From the NCBI GenBank assembly GCA_036346255.1, contig CM070638.1:43462394-43526393 (forward strand): a stretch of DNA of 64,000 nt, given 5' to 3'. Origin of the DNA: Ampelocalamus luodianensis. Taxonomy: Eukaryota; Streptophyta; Magnoliopsida; Poales; Poaceae. Shown piece after piece: positions 23,997-36,018 of this stretch; the stretch's first letter is position 1; every line of letters starts with the position of its first letter. The notes below the pieces were generated by a model. The model searched no databases. It had not been told where the DNA came from and saw nothing but the letters and a program-made list of their open reading frames with translations. The position numbers and the translations under genes were made by a program.

Positions 23997-25702
23997 TATT
24001 AATAATGTGAAAGATGACATACCAGTTGACATACATAGTTTAATATGGGTAAGTATGATCCAATTCTATTAACAACTTCAGGTCTATTTTGAATGTGGTT
24101 GCAGGAATTTCACAGAAAATAATTCAATTGCCAAAGGAATCTGAGAAATTTCTCATTCCAAATAGGGATTGGTTCCTTAGTTTGTACATGATAGTTGGAT
24201 AAGTATGGTGAAAGAGGGAGTACTACCTTTAGTCAAAAAGATGTAAATTTTTTAGTAGATTACAATCTGCATAATCAAATTTGAACCCGTTGCACAAAAC
24301 ACTATGTTTAAGATTTCTTTGCACATAATAGATAACAGTTTACCTAATGTCGGACCCCGGGCTTTGAATACCCGAAGCTCTCGTGTGTGTACGGTACTAG
24401 TCTCATGAACAGTGCTAGTACACACATCAACAACATTGATAATCACATCTATACACATTATACATACAACATGAAACAAATAGGACATTAAGCTTAAGTG
24501 GTCACAACAAGTTATATTACAAAAGGCCGACCGACCAAATTAAACTGCAAGTATCAAAAGAAGAACAGTGGAAGCATAGTAATAAAACCAAAAGTCCAGC
24601 AGTGTGCCCATCCATACCCTTAGGCAACCAACATGGACAAGACCCTAACAAGACCCATCACCGTACCCTCCGGAACTAGGTGCGAAGAACGTGTCGTCTG
24701 AAATCGGTTCATCCTCATACTTTGATCAACAAGTTAAGCAAGATTGAGTACATTTTGTACTCAGCAAGACTTATAGTGTATCGTAACATAATATCAATGC
24801 AAGGCTATCAAAGAGGGAGGCTCAGCATTAAGTAAGTTTACTTTGCAATATCGATATGTAATAATTTACAATGGAAATTTAAAGAGCAATGGACAGATAA
24901 TGAAATAACAAGTATGTAACTTTAAACCATAGTAAATCACAACCCTCCTCAGTTGTAACATCCAAAAATCTGAATTATGGAAATATGTATTATAAATGCA
25001 CTAGGAAGAATGCTTTGACCATTTTGCGTATGAAAATCTATCATGTTTAAATTTGACTTTTGGTTAAAAAGCAATACATGAAATGCAAGCAAAACATGAA
25101 CTCAAAAGAAATTATATAAAACAAAGTAAAAATAATAATTGAGATAATTATTATGGGCATAATCTCTTAGGAAAAATTCACCAAAACATTTATGTGAAAA
25201 CTTGGTAAGAAAAACAAATACAAACTCATAAGAACAGAAATTTGTATGAATTTTGGAGAAATTCACAGAAGGTATAAACCTCTAAAAAAATTATAAGAGA
25301 AAAGAAATTATGTCAGAAGCCTGCACAAAAATTTTCATAAAATTTCAAGGTCGTTTCCTTGGTGAATAAAATCAGCAAACAATTCAGCAGAAAATGAAAA
25401 ACCTAAATCTAACTCTCCTCTCTCACTCTCTCTGGCAAGTGGGCCCCACCCACAGGGACCTTCTTCCACCTCGGTGCACTGAGCGCCAGCGCACACTTGT
25501 GAGCCCTCCGCCACACCGCCCACCGTTTTGGACCGCACCGCCCCCGATTTCCACAGTCCAACTGCCCCGGTCGCGTTGCCCGTCGCCTCCGCGCCCATCC
25601 CTGCCCTTATCTCGCCCCATACCTGCCCGTACACTGGAGAACTCCATCGCTTTTCCTGCGGTCATCCTCAAGCTCTCCCTCGCTCTACTCCGCCCCTCTA
25701 GC

Positions 25703-25709
25703 TATAAAA
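25703..25709 (+). promoter_or_regulatory. LTR TATA box (element A)
   Basis: TATAAAA in the context AGCTATAAAAAGCTACC, about 750 bp from the LTR start and followed by a C/T-rich leader. Confidence 0.6.
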
Positions 25710-26015
25710 AGCTACCCCGAGCTTTGTTTCATCTTTTCCTCACCAGTGCGCACTTCCTCTTCCATTTTCTCCTCCTCATTCGAGCTCAATCGTCCAAGAG
25801 CTCGAACTCTATTTTTGGCTATGCGCCACCACCGCTACTCCGGCCATTCAGAAGGGTTTCTCATCACGTTATCTACATCATCGCGTGTTCCAGATCACCT
25901 TAATGCTTTCTCCTCACATGCTTTCGTCTTTGATCCACAGGAAACATCGAATCGACATTTCTTCCTCGTCTCCAACCATTTCCACTGCTGCAGTTGCCGC
26001 CGGAGCTTCACTACA

Positions 26016-29000
26016 TGTAACGTCCCAAAATTTGGCTTTTCAAAAATCTTTTGAGTAGTTTAGGTCCCTGGAAAATTTCACCAATTTTATTTGAATTAAT
26101 AAAGCTTAATCTGGAATTTTTCTAAATTAAAAATATTTAATTTGACTAATATAAACATGAATTAAATAAAAATTTGTGTTATTTGGCTTCCTTGTCCTTC
26201 GAGGAATTTTTGGGTATTTTCTGAGATTTTTCTGGATTTGTTTGCTATTTATTTGACCTCCTTGATTTTTAGGATTTCTTTTAATTCCGAAAATCCAGAT
26301 TTTCTCTCTCCTGCCGATGCTACAGTAAACTGCGAGTACTGTTCATCTTCCGGAACGAGTCCAGAACGAGTTCGTTCCGTGCACGTCTCCAACTGAAAAT
26401 TTCAAACTTTCATATCTTCCTCTACGGTGCATATAAATGCGAGCCGTTTGCGCTCACGCGTCCGTATTGATCCCCTCTTCCAATCCCCTGAATTGGTTTC
26501 CTCCAAACCAATCTATTTTCGCCGCAATCTTCAGAAAACCGAGCTCCAACCGAAGTTCTTCTCCGGCGAACTACGGCTTTATCCGACGTCCCCCGGCCGA
26601 ACCGTCTACGGCGTTGGCTTCGCGTCGTCGCGTTCTACGTCATGGTTCCTTCCTCTTCGCGAAGATCACCGAGCACCGTCGGCCATGTCAAGCCCTAAAG
26701 CGAAACGTGTTCATCGCGTTCTCGCTTCCTCGCTGAGTTTTCCAAAATCCGATCGCGTCATCTTGTGCCCTCGTCGATACCTATTTTTCCTCTTGTAGAT
26801 TCAAGTTTCATCCACCGTGCACCGAGAATCGGCGTTCTCTCGCCTTATACATCACGTTCTTCTCCGGCCAATTACTCCGCAACCGTTGATCCTCGCCTTC
26901 AACTCCACCACCGTTGAGTTCGCCGCGCGTTCTACGCCATGCTCACCTCCCTTTTCGCGAGCATCACCGAAGTGTTACGCACCGTGAGGCGCCGTCGTCG
27001 GCGTTCTTCGCCGCGCCGCCGTCGCATGGAGAAAATCTCGACGTCCGGACCGCGTCATCATCTCCGGCTCGTCGTTTCCTTTCCGTTTTGCCCCTTCACC
27101 AACGTTGTTTCGCCTCCGTTCATCTACACCTCCATGAGCAAGATTTAGCCTAAACTCTGTTCACTATTCCTGCCTGACCAGATCGTAGCTTCCTTTTGGG
27201 TGGTGTTATCTAGTTCGTTGATTCTCTGTTGTATGGTTCTTTTGCCCTCCAACCAAGCCAATAATTCAAGTGCAAGCATATCTCTGTGATCCTTCTCTTA
27301 ATTCTTTCCCTATTGTTTTTGCTTGCCAATTCCATGCCACAAGATCAAGTTATGAAGACCTGTTCTATGATTCTTCTACTGAGCCTAGACCAATGTGCAG
27401 CCTTCTGAGATCTGTCCTCTGTTCTTTGTAAACCATTGCATGTAGTATTTCTTCAATGCATGCTTCACTGTTGATTCTTTCTTTCTCTATGTCATGCAAG
27501 AAAATATAAATCTCTATCACTTTCATGTTGACCCCACATGTCGTCCTCCTAATTAAAATCCTAATTATTTATCTCTCTTACATACGGGTTCCGTATGTCA
27601 GTCAATCTTGGTCAAACCCTATTCATGAGCTTGGTCCACCGTGGACTAGCATATCTCCGTGGACCCGGTCCATAGACCAGTGGCCCACATGTCAACCCCT
27701 AATTCTATTTTCGGGAATTAATTTAATTCTTGAAAAATCCTTTTATCTTATTGGTCCCACATGTCACTCTCTCTACCTTATTTCTGGAATTATTTTAATT
27801 CTAGAAATCCATAAATACCATCGGTCCCACCCATCATACACTTATTCTTTTCTAATATTTTCGGAATAGAATATTCGAGAATATTCCGTAGAGCTTTTCA
27901 TCATTTCATGTAAATTCCAATCTTCCAAAAGTCATATCTTCTTCATCCAATTCCGATTGAACTCATTCAAGTTTCTAAATTCATCTAAATTCAATATCTA
28001 CCTTCCAGTACCATTCAATTTCAATTTGGAGTTTATTTGATTTGTCTTTTGAATTTAGTTTGTTTTGCGCTTTCTTTCTCGTTAGACGCCGAAGTCCCGG
28101 AATCGTCCGAAGGAGCTGAAGATCAAGCAAGTAGAAGATTGAAGATAAAATAAGATCACCATTGCTATAGCAAGGCAAGTTATACCTTTGATCATATTGA
28201 ATCCCAGTTTTTAAAATTTCTTTGATTCAAATTATTGCATTCTACTTTAATTATTTATTTAAATGCTTTTGGGTTTAGCTATTAATCCAATTTGTTATAT
28301 CCACTTTGTCTATTGTATGTCATAATCTTTTGTCACCCTAGATTGGTTCATATTTATACCAACGTGGGTTGGTTATATGGTATTACCAACGTGGGTTGGT
28401 TAGTACGAGTAGATTGCTTAGCCATGCTACGAGTCTCACATCTCATGTAAGTTGCAATTATTAATCATGACTAAGTGACTATGGAACTTTGTGTAAAACT
28501 GTGTGCTATGTGTTATTACTTCGTGATGGCATGTGTTGCACTAAAACCAACTGGGTGGTAAAGGATTTAGACTGAGGCAAGTGGTGGAGACTGTGTGACA
28601 TGGTGGACTTTGTGATGGGAATAATGTTCTTTGTGATTTAGTTAGAACATGGAAGTCTTGCCTTGGTCAATTAAGGACTTAACTTTGTGTGCCATTGAAC
28701 TGAGCCTTACTGTACGACCACATGTCTGATAAAACGGGCCTAACTTAGTAAGTTATGGAGTCTTGACATTGATGTTCAGGTGGATAGGTTAAGCTATGTG
28801 ATATGGGTACTATGTGAATAAGAATGTCAATGTCGAGATGAAGTTTCTGAACCGTTTTGTTATGATTAGTGCGGCCACACTGGTTATATCGTGTGGGTAA
28901 AGTGTACAACCTCTGCAGAGTGTTAAACAATCTATTCGAATAGCGCGTCATGGTCATGGACAATGCTCGGGATTTCACACGAGGGTAGTTTTCATAAAAC

Positions 29001-29627
29001 AATTGGGAAGGGACAGCTGTGTGATTTAAGTCATATGGCTGTGTGAAAGAATTTGATTAGGCTATGTGTCTTTGTGAAAACAAATGTTAAATTAATATTG
29101 TCTATTTGTTTTGAATTATGCTTTCAATCTATTATTCATATTCAATTGCAAATGTTGCATTTATGCAAAATAACCACAGAAGTCATTTCCTTTGGAATAA
29201 GCCTGCATCTATACATTGCATTCGGTGGTATGACTTGCGAGTACGGTTGTGTACTCACGCTTGTTGTAAAACTTGCGCCCAAACCTACAGAAATGGAGGA
29301 ATCGTCGGTCAATAAGGTCTACTTCAAGGATCGAGAAGAACTAGGTCGCGCACTTCACCATTGCTGTGGGCATATGGATGGGCTTCATTTGAAGTTATCC
29401 GTTTCGTTCATTTGCGACTTCATTGAGCTATTCGCCTTCTGAGGCATTAATTGTAAGCTTTGACCTTAAGGTCTTTACTCTGATATTTATTGTTATTCGC
29501 CTATTTCTTAGTCATCTTTGTATATGGAAATGATATTTCATCGATGTTGCCACTGTGTGCACTAGCGTGATCCTGGACTAGTGCAGTATACACAGAGGGT
29601 CCAGAATTGTAATTTTGGGTCCCGACA
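26016..29627 (+). mobile_element. Inner solo LTR (element C), 3.6 kb
   Basis: Perfect 5-bp duplication CTACA (26011-26015 and 29628-29632). It begins TGTAACGTCCC and ends GGGTCCCGACA. It has an ATATAAAT core at 26431, a C/T-rich leader, repeated CCAACGTGGGTTGGTTA near 28360-28400, and the palindrome GAGTAC/GTACTC at 29239-29256. There is no gag-pol. It shares its layout with A and B but is clearly diverged in sequence. Confidence 0.87.
26431..26438 (+). promoter_or_regulatory. LTR TATA box (element C)
   Basis: ATATAAAT about 415 bp from the LTR start, just upstream of GC-rich leader sequence. Confidence 0.5.
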
Positions 29628-32600
29628 CTACACCTCGGACCGATTACTTGCACCGAGAGCATCGCCAGGACATCCTCATCCTTCCCCGACCACTAGACGA
29701 CGCTCTCCCTCGACCGAATGCCTTCTCCACGTGAAGCTCGTCGCGCCACCACTAGTCTTCGTTGCCAAGCCATCTCCAGCCATCTCCGTCCTTCCTCCTT
29801 GCTCTGGTATACTCCTAGTAGACCGTAGATGCTTATGCATGAGTTTGTTAGTTGTAAACGCCGTCGGTTTGCAAAGCGCGTTGTTGTCGTAGCTGCGCCG
29901 TCGCCTAGCTCCGTCGCGCCACCCCAGGCTTCGCCGCCAGCACCCCTAGGTGCGCAATAGCACGAGGAACCCATTTTGGGTATTCCCCAGCATCGCTAAG
30001 CGCCACCTCGTCGACGACGAGCGTGGGTGCAAGCGCCATCGCGCTGCTCTACGAGGCGGACACTGTAGCTCATCATCAACGCGCATAATCTCGGTCATTA
30101 GCACAAATCCAGTTTTACGTGATTAGTTAATCATTGATGAGTCGCTGATGTGTGGGACCAAGCCAAAGATTAAAAGAAATCTAAAATGAATCGTTATTCT
30201 CAAATGAGTCAATGACATGTGGGACCCACAGCCACTTAAGTGCACAGTGCACCACCCGTGGGCCATGCACTGTGTGTATAGACCTCTGGTCTACGCACTG
30301 TCGCGTGAACCGAGTCACTGACAAGTGGACCCCACTTGTCGGTTTATTAAAGAAAATCAAACAAAAAATGAAAAATACGCTTTTAGTTCTGAGAAGAATA
30401 TGCTTTCCATACTAGAAACCGTAAACCTCAGTAGTTTATGCGCGAGAATATGCTTTCCCTGTTAGAAAGCGTATTTCTCATTTTCTCTGGATTTTTCAAA
30501 CCGAATAAAATTCAAACCTTAATAACTTTCGCATAAAAACTCCAAATTAAATGATTTTTATTTATAAATTCATCTAAAATCATGAACTACCAGAATATGT
30601 AAAAAATATTTGATTTTGGCCACTGTTGAATTTATTGGTATTATTTAATTCATTTTTAGCTCTTTTTAAATTAGACTTCGATTGCTCGAGTGATTATTTC
30701 GACGACTAATCAACCATATATTCAGAATAGCAAGAGCAAGGCAAACGCCTCCTTTGATCATGTTAATCCCAATATTTTACTTATTATGCCTTGTTTTTGT
30801 AAAATCTACTATACATGAGTGTATGTTTTGTATGAAAAATGCTATGATTGGGAAATTGGTAGTTGTAATCCTATTTGCTGCACATATCCCCTTGGAATAT
30901 CGATCCCTTACTGTTGTAGCTGTTAGAATATGGATTAGATAATATATAAAATCATCTAGGAAATTTTGAGTGCGAATACCGGACAACTGCTACTAGAACA
31001 GTAGATTTTTTCGAAAAACCAATAAAAGGACAATATGTTAATTTGTGAATTTGGGATATTTTGAAAAATGTCCAGAGGGGGTACCTCTCTTATGTTGTAT
31101 GAAAATAAAATAAAAATCTAATTTTAGACACGATAAATTCTGAGAAAGTAAGAATTGTGACTCACTAGTAGATAGGGTGGAGATCCTCGCCCGGGTCAGT
31201 TAAGGACTGAAGCCAGCAACTCCGGGACTAAGACCTAAATGTACAACTCCATGTGCTAGTATGGGATAGTTGTAGCTAACTAAGTCACTGAAAAACTAGC
31301 CTTTCACGTAGGTAGGCCATAGAGTGTGGGCATGACCGGTTAGGTATGTCCGAAGGGGCTCTCTTCACCGAGGCGTTGGGAACAAAGCTTGCCAACACAA
31401 CTGCGAATGCCTCACTTGACGGAGGGTATCCGGGTAAGTGAGGGCCTCACTCAACGGAGGGTATCTGGGTGAGTGTGTAGACATTCATTGGGCTAGTGCA
31501 AGGTTAGAACTAGGTGATGTAAAGGCTGCGTCGCGAGTTCTAGACTGCTTACCTACGGTAGTGAGCAGTGATATAGAAAATTCCAGGCAACTGGAATATT
31601 CGCGTACTATGGGTAAAGTTGTACATCTCTGTAGAGTGAAAATCTATTTAAATAGACGTGCTCGCGGTCATGAGTATGCTTAGTGCGGTTGGTATGGCTG
31701 TAGCTTTGATTTTCAAAAATCCGTTTTGTCACAAAACATGGGCAATGACATGGGGTTTTATTTTTGTTGAGTTAACTGCTATGTCTATGGTTGAACATGA
31801 AATGTGGCTCGCAGCCAAGGAGGGTTGCGAGTTGTTGTTATACTTCTTTTGTGCTCGTAACCGAGAAGGGTTACGTGATGATGTTATTATTTGTTTATAT
31901 CGTTACTTACTGTCTTGTACATAATTAAACTATTCTTTCAAATTCCATTGTAAATTACTACTTATGAATATTGCAAATAAAAGCAGCTTAAAGCAAAACA
32001 ACTTGTAGAGTAGAGCCTCACATTTTGATAGCCGTGCATTTAATATAATTTTTGTTATACACTACAAGTCTTGCTAAGTACATAAGTACTCAATCTTGCT
32101 TATAATGTTGTCCAGAGTTCGAGGATGATCCGACGCCAGACGACACGTTCTTTGCACCCGGAATCAGATGGTTCAGTGATGGGTCTACCTAGGCCTTGTT
32201 CTCTGTCGGTTGCCTATGGGATCGGATGGGCATGCTATTGGAATTTTGCTACTTATATTATTTCTCCCGCTGCTATATTTTTTACTCTGATGACTATTTT
32301 TATTTGGCCGGTTGGGCGTTGATGTAATAACTTGTAATAGTTTAAGTTAAGCACCCCTTTACTTTATTTTTTGATGTGAATGTATGGATGTGAATACCAA
32401 ATATTATGAATGTGTGTGCTAGCCACTGATCATGGGACTAATACAGTATACACATAGGGCCTTCGGATATTACACGCCCGGGGGCCTGACATCGGTTGTG
32501 ATCATCATTTCATTCTCAGCCATAGACATGACACACACACATCACAATCCATCCCATCATTTTCCAACAAACTGTTTTGCAAAAGGAAAGACTATACCCG

Positions 32601-35230
32601 GTGAAATGACACTTAGCAAGCTCATGATTACGAGCACAACTATTTAAATAGATGTACACTCTGTAGAAAAGTACAACTTTACCCACACGATATGAGCTCT
32701 TTAGTTTGTTTGGCATCCATCGACACCACTGCTCACAACATGTTACCAAGCAGTCTAAAGTTCGTAACGAAGCCTTTACATCACCTAGTCCTAACCTTGC
32801 ACTAGCCCAGCGAATGAAACACCATCACTTCACCCGGGTACATCCCCGTCTCAGTGAGGCATTCACCATTGTATCGGCAAGCTTTATTCCCAACACCTCG
32901 GTGAAGGGAGCCCCTTCAAGCAAACCTACCTAGATATGCTCGTACTACTACGGCCTACCAACATGCAAGGCTAGACCTAGACAACTTAATTAGCTAAGAC
33001 CACCCCAGTTCAACCATGTGGTTGTACGCTTAAGCTTAGGTTGGATACATCGGCATTTGATCCTTAATCGATCCGGGCGAGGATCTCCCCCTATCTACTT
33101 GTGAGATACACCTCTCACACTTCTCAGTTAACAATATAGCTCACACACGTCAAAAACTAAGTTTTTCATTTTTATTTTATACCAAACTAACAGAGGTAAC
33201 CCCTCTGGACCAATATTTTAAATTCTCCCAAATCCATACTCAATTTTAATCAATTGTTCAAATTTAGCGAAACTAGAGCCCTGCTAAGCATCTATTCGAT
33301 ATTCTTAGTTACAATACCCAAATTGACATTAGTTATTGTCTAAACCATATCCTAATGGCTACAATAGTGAGGATGAAAAATTCACAAGGAGGATTCATGC
33401 ATTCAATAGGAATTCAACTACTATTACCCGTAAATATAGTAATTTTAGCCAAACATACACGCATGCATAACAGACTTTGCAAAACAAAACAAAATAATTG
33501 AAATAATATGATCAACATAGTCAAAGGAGGTGCTTGCCTTGCTCTGGTTGCTCAGAGAATGAGGGTGCTCGATCGTCGATAATCTTTATCATGTTTCCGA
33601 CATCTATTAAAAAAAAGACGAAAACAAATCATAAATAGTAAAATAAATTCAACAGCAACAAAATCCAAATATTTTTGCATATTTAGATAGAGCATGATTT
33701 TAGATGAATATATAAGGAAATCATCCAATTTGGAGTTCATATGCAAAAGTTATTATTTGAATTTTTCTCGTCTTGAAAAATCCTAAAAATAACAAGGGTG
33801 ATATCGAAAGCATATTTTCTGAAATTTACGCTTTCTAATAGAGAAAACATATTTCCTTTATATTGAAAGCGGCTTTGCCATTTTTATATTTTTCTGAAAA
33901 TCATTTTCTTACATGTGGGCCCTACATGTCAGTCTCTTGGGTTTGTTTATTTCTAATTTTATTTACGAAAATAGTGGATGGTCCTACATGTCCTAGAGTC
34001 ATTTAATATTAACTAAGCAATTAAGCCTAATTTTATTTTTAACCTGCTAACAGGTAGGGTCCACTTGTCATCCTCTCGGTTTCTAAAACACGTTTTAATA
34101 CCGAAAATAGTGCGTGAGTCCTGCATTTCAGTGACTCGATTACTAAAACACATTTAAATTAGATTTTTTATTTATCTTCTCGACTGGTCCCACATGTCAG
34201 TGACTAGTTACTTTTAAGCATTGTCATTAGCGCTAAGCTAATACTAACCCTAAGTGGGACCCATTGTAACTGAGATAGAGGAAGAGGAGCAGAGCTGCGT
34301 GCGGCCGAGCGTGAAGGCGAGCTCGTCGGCGGCGAACGATGCGACAAACAGCGACGTTGAGCGGTAGAATGGAAAGAGGGTTGCATGGCGATGCTTTGGG
34401 TGGCAGTAGCGACAAAAGAGGTGGCCGGAGGCGGCGCTACACCGGCAAGAAGCAGCGGAGGTGCTCAGGCTTGTAGTAGCTTTCGTGTAGGGGACATCTC
34501 CTAGGCTAATGGCTTGGCGCACTTGACTAAATGGGCCCAAGCGATGCTAACGGGCCGAGCACGAGGACCTAGAGTCATCAGAGGCGAGCCAGAGGTGTTT
34601 TCTGCGGCGGTGCCATGGACAGAGCTAGTGGCAATGGCGTAAGCTACTCGCCCGAGACGAATTGAAGTGTGCATGAGGTTCGGGCCTCACTACGATCACG
34701 AAGGTGATGATGATGAGGTTGGAGATGTCTTGGGGCGGCTTGGCGGCAATGAGTAGCGGCGGCGCAGAGAGGTCCCTCAGTGACGATGCTCTACTTCAAT
34801 GAAGATGCTACAAGAAGGCGCGCGTTAGCTCACGGGCATGCTGAAGATGGTAATGGGCGAAGGAATCAACCAGGGACTCACCAGATTGGCGGAAATCAAC
34901 AGAAATGGCAGCAGCGGCTGGAAATGGGGAAGATGACAAGAAGACTTGATTCCTTGCGAGATAGCCTGCAGAAAACTCACCGGAACAGTAGGAACATAGT
35001 GACTTAGATCGGGTGCGCGCTGGAGACGAAGACAGAGGCGGTGTGATTGCGCTATGGAGCTCCCAGTGCTATATTGAGCAAAGGAGAAGGATGAATGAAG
35101 CTCAAAGAGCAAAACAGCGCTTCGCTGGCGAGAACGATGCGTGCGTTCTGCGAAACCAAGGAGTAACAAATTCGGGTTTGCAAAAAATGGAACGGGCAAA
35201 CTAAGGAAGACGGCGACGCCAGTTGTATGG

Positions 35231-35240
35231 TTTATATACC
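35231..35240 (-). promoter_or_regulatory. LTR TATA box (element B)
   Basis: GGTATATAAA on the minus strand, about 612 bp from the LTR start at 35852. Confidence 0.5.
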
Positions 35241-36018
35241 TTTGAGAATGGCGCGAGAAAGTGGTGAGATAGCGGTGGTTACGTGAGAAAACAGGGACGA
35301 GAATGGCATTCGCAACACGGCGAGTTGGCACGACGGTGACGCGACGCGCGGCGCGAAGGCGACGGGAGCAGGTAAGCATAAAACGGTGGGTGACGTCGCA
35401 ATCCATGGGCGAACGACAGAGCAGAGGCAAGCGTGTGGAGGCAGGTCGAGGTGGAAGAAAGCTTCTGACAGGTTGGGCCGTGACATCAGTGAGAGGGTGA
35501 GCGAGGGTGCAAGGCGGGCTGGCGCAGGCCAGTATTGCGCGCGAAGAAAATAGGTCACGCCAGTTTCGGCCCAAAGGCGGTGGGAAAAATGAATTGGTTC
35601 GAAAATTTTGAAAAAAGGCTGAGCTAGAGGAATTTCTAAATATAGCAAACGAACACCACAAATTATTAAAAAAAATTATGAAGGCGCCTGACGTACTTGC
35701 TTGAGAAAGTTTTCCAAAATTTTATCTGTTCTAGATTTTTCTCGACAAATGCAATAGTTGATTTAGGAAAAAAAATTAAAAACATGTTCAAAATACTTTC
35801 CACATTTATTCTGAATAAAATTATCCCAAGTTTACATTTTAGGGATGTTACACCTAACTCCAGAGAGGCGTGGTCATCCTCGTAGTGCAACATGTGCGTG
35901 TTGCCACCAAGACTTTATTTTTCAATTTCACTCGGAGCAATCGTATTGCCTAGAGTTCTATCATCACGGATGCTCCAACGCATTCATGCCATACAAAGGT
36001 GGGCCTCACTGGAGTGCA

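Larger units (their letters stand above)
24954..32491 (+). mobile_element. Middle solo LTR (element A), about 3.92 kb without insert
   Basis: It begins TGTAACATCC at 24954 and ends GGGGGCCTGACA at 32491, flanked by TCAGT (24949-24953) and TCGGT (32492-32496), a duplication with one difference. Removing it joins two parts of element B seamlessly. It is itself split by element C. The net length is about 3.92 kb. A TATAAAAA box is at about 25703 and a GAGTAC-like palindrome at 32077-32091. Confidence 0.8.
24348..35852 (-). mobile_element. Outer solo LTR (element B), about 3.96 kb without insert
   Basis: Perfect 5-bp duplication CCTAA flanks it (24343-24347 and 35853-35857). On the minus strand it starts TGTAACATCCC at 35852 and ends GGGGTCCGACA at 24348. 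It is interrupted by element A between 24953 and 32497. Without that insert it measures about 3.96 kb, has a TATATAAA core at about 35240-35231 and no gag-pol domain or second LTR, so it reads as a solo LTR. Its insertion point is 162 bp beyond the stop codon of the isomerase gene, and its transcription direction is the same as that gene. Confidence 0.85.

Noticed and set aside
24180..24240. GAGGGAGTAC-type end of a Stowaway MITE
   Set aside because: Only one end is recognisable and no matching opposite end or TA duplication was found.
34825..35661. 278-aa minus-strand open frame
   Set aside because: It lies inside solo LTR B, beginning upstream of and overlapping its TATA box. Composition is typical of LTR leader DNA and it has no recognised domain.
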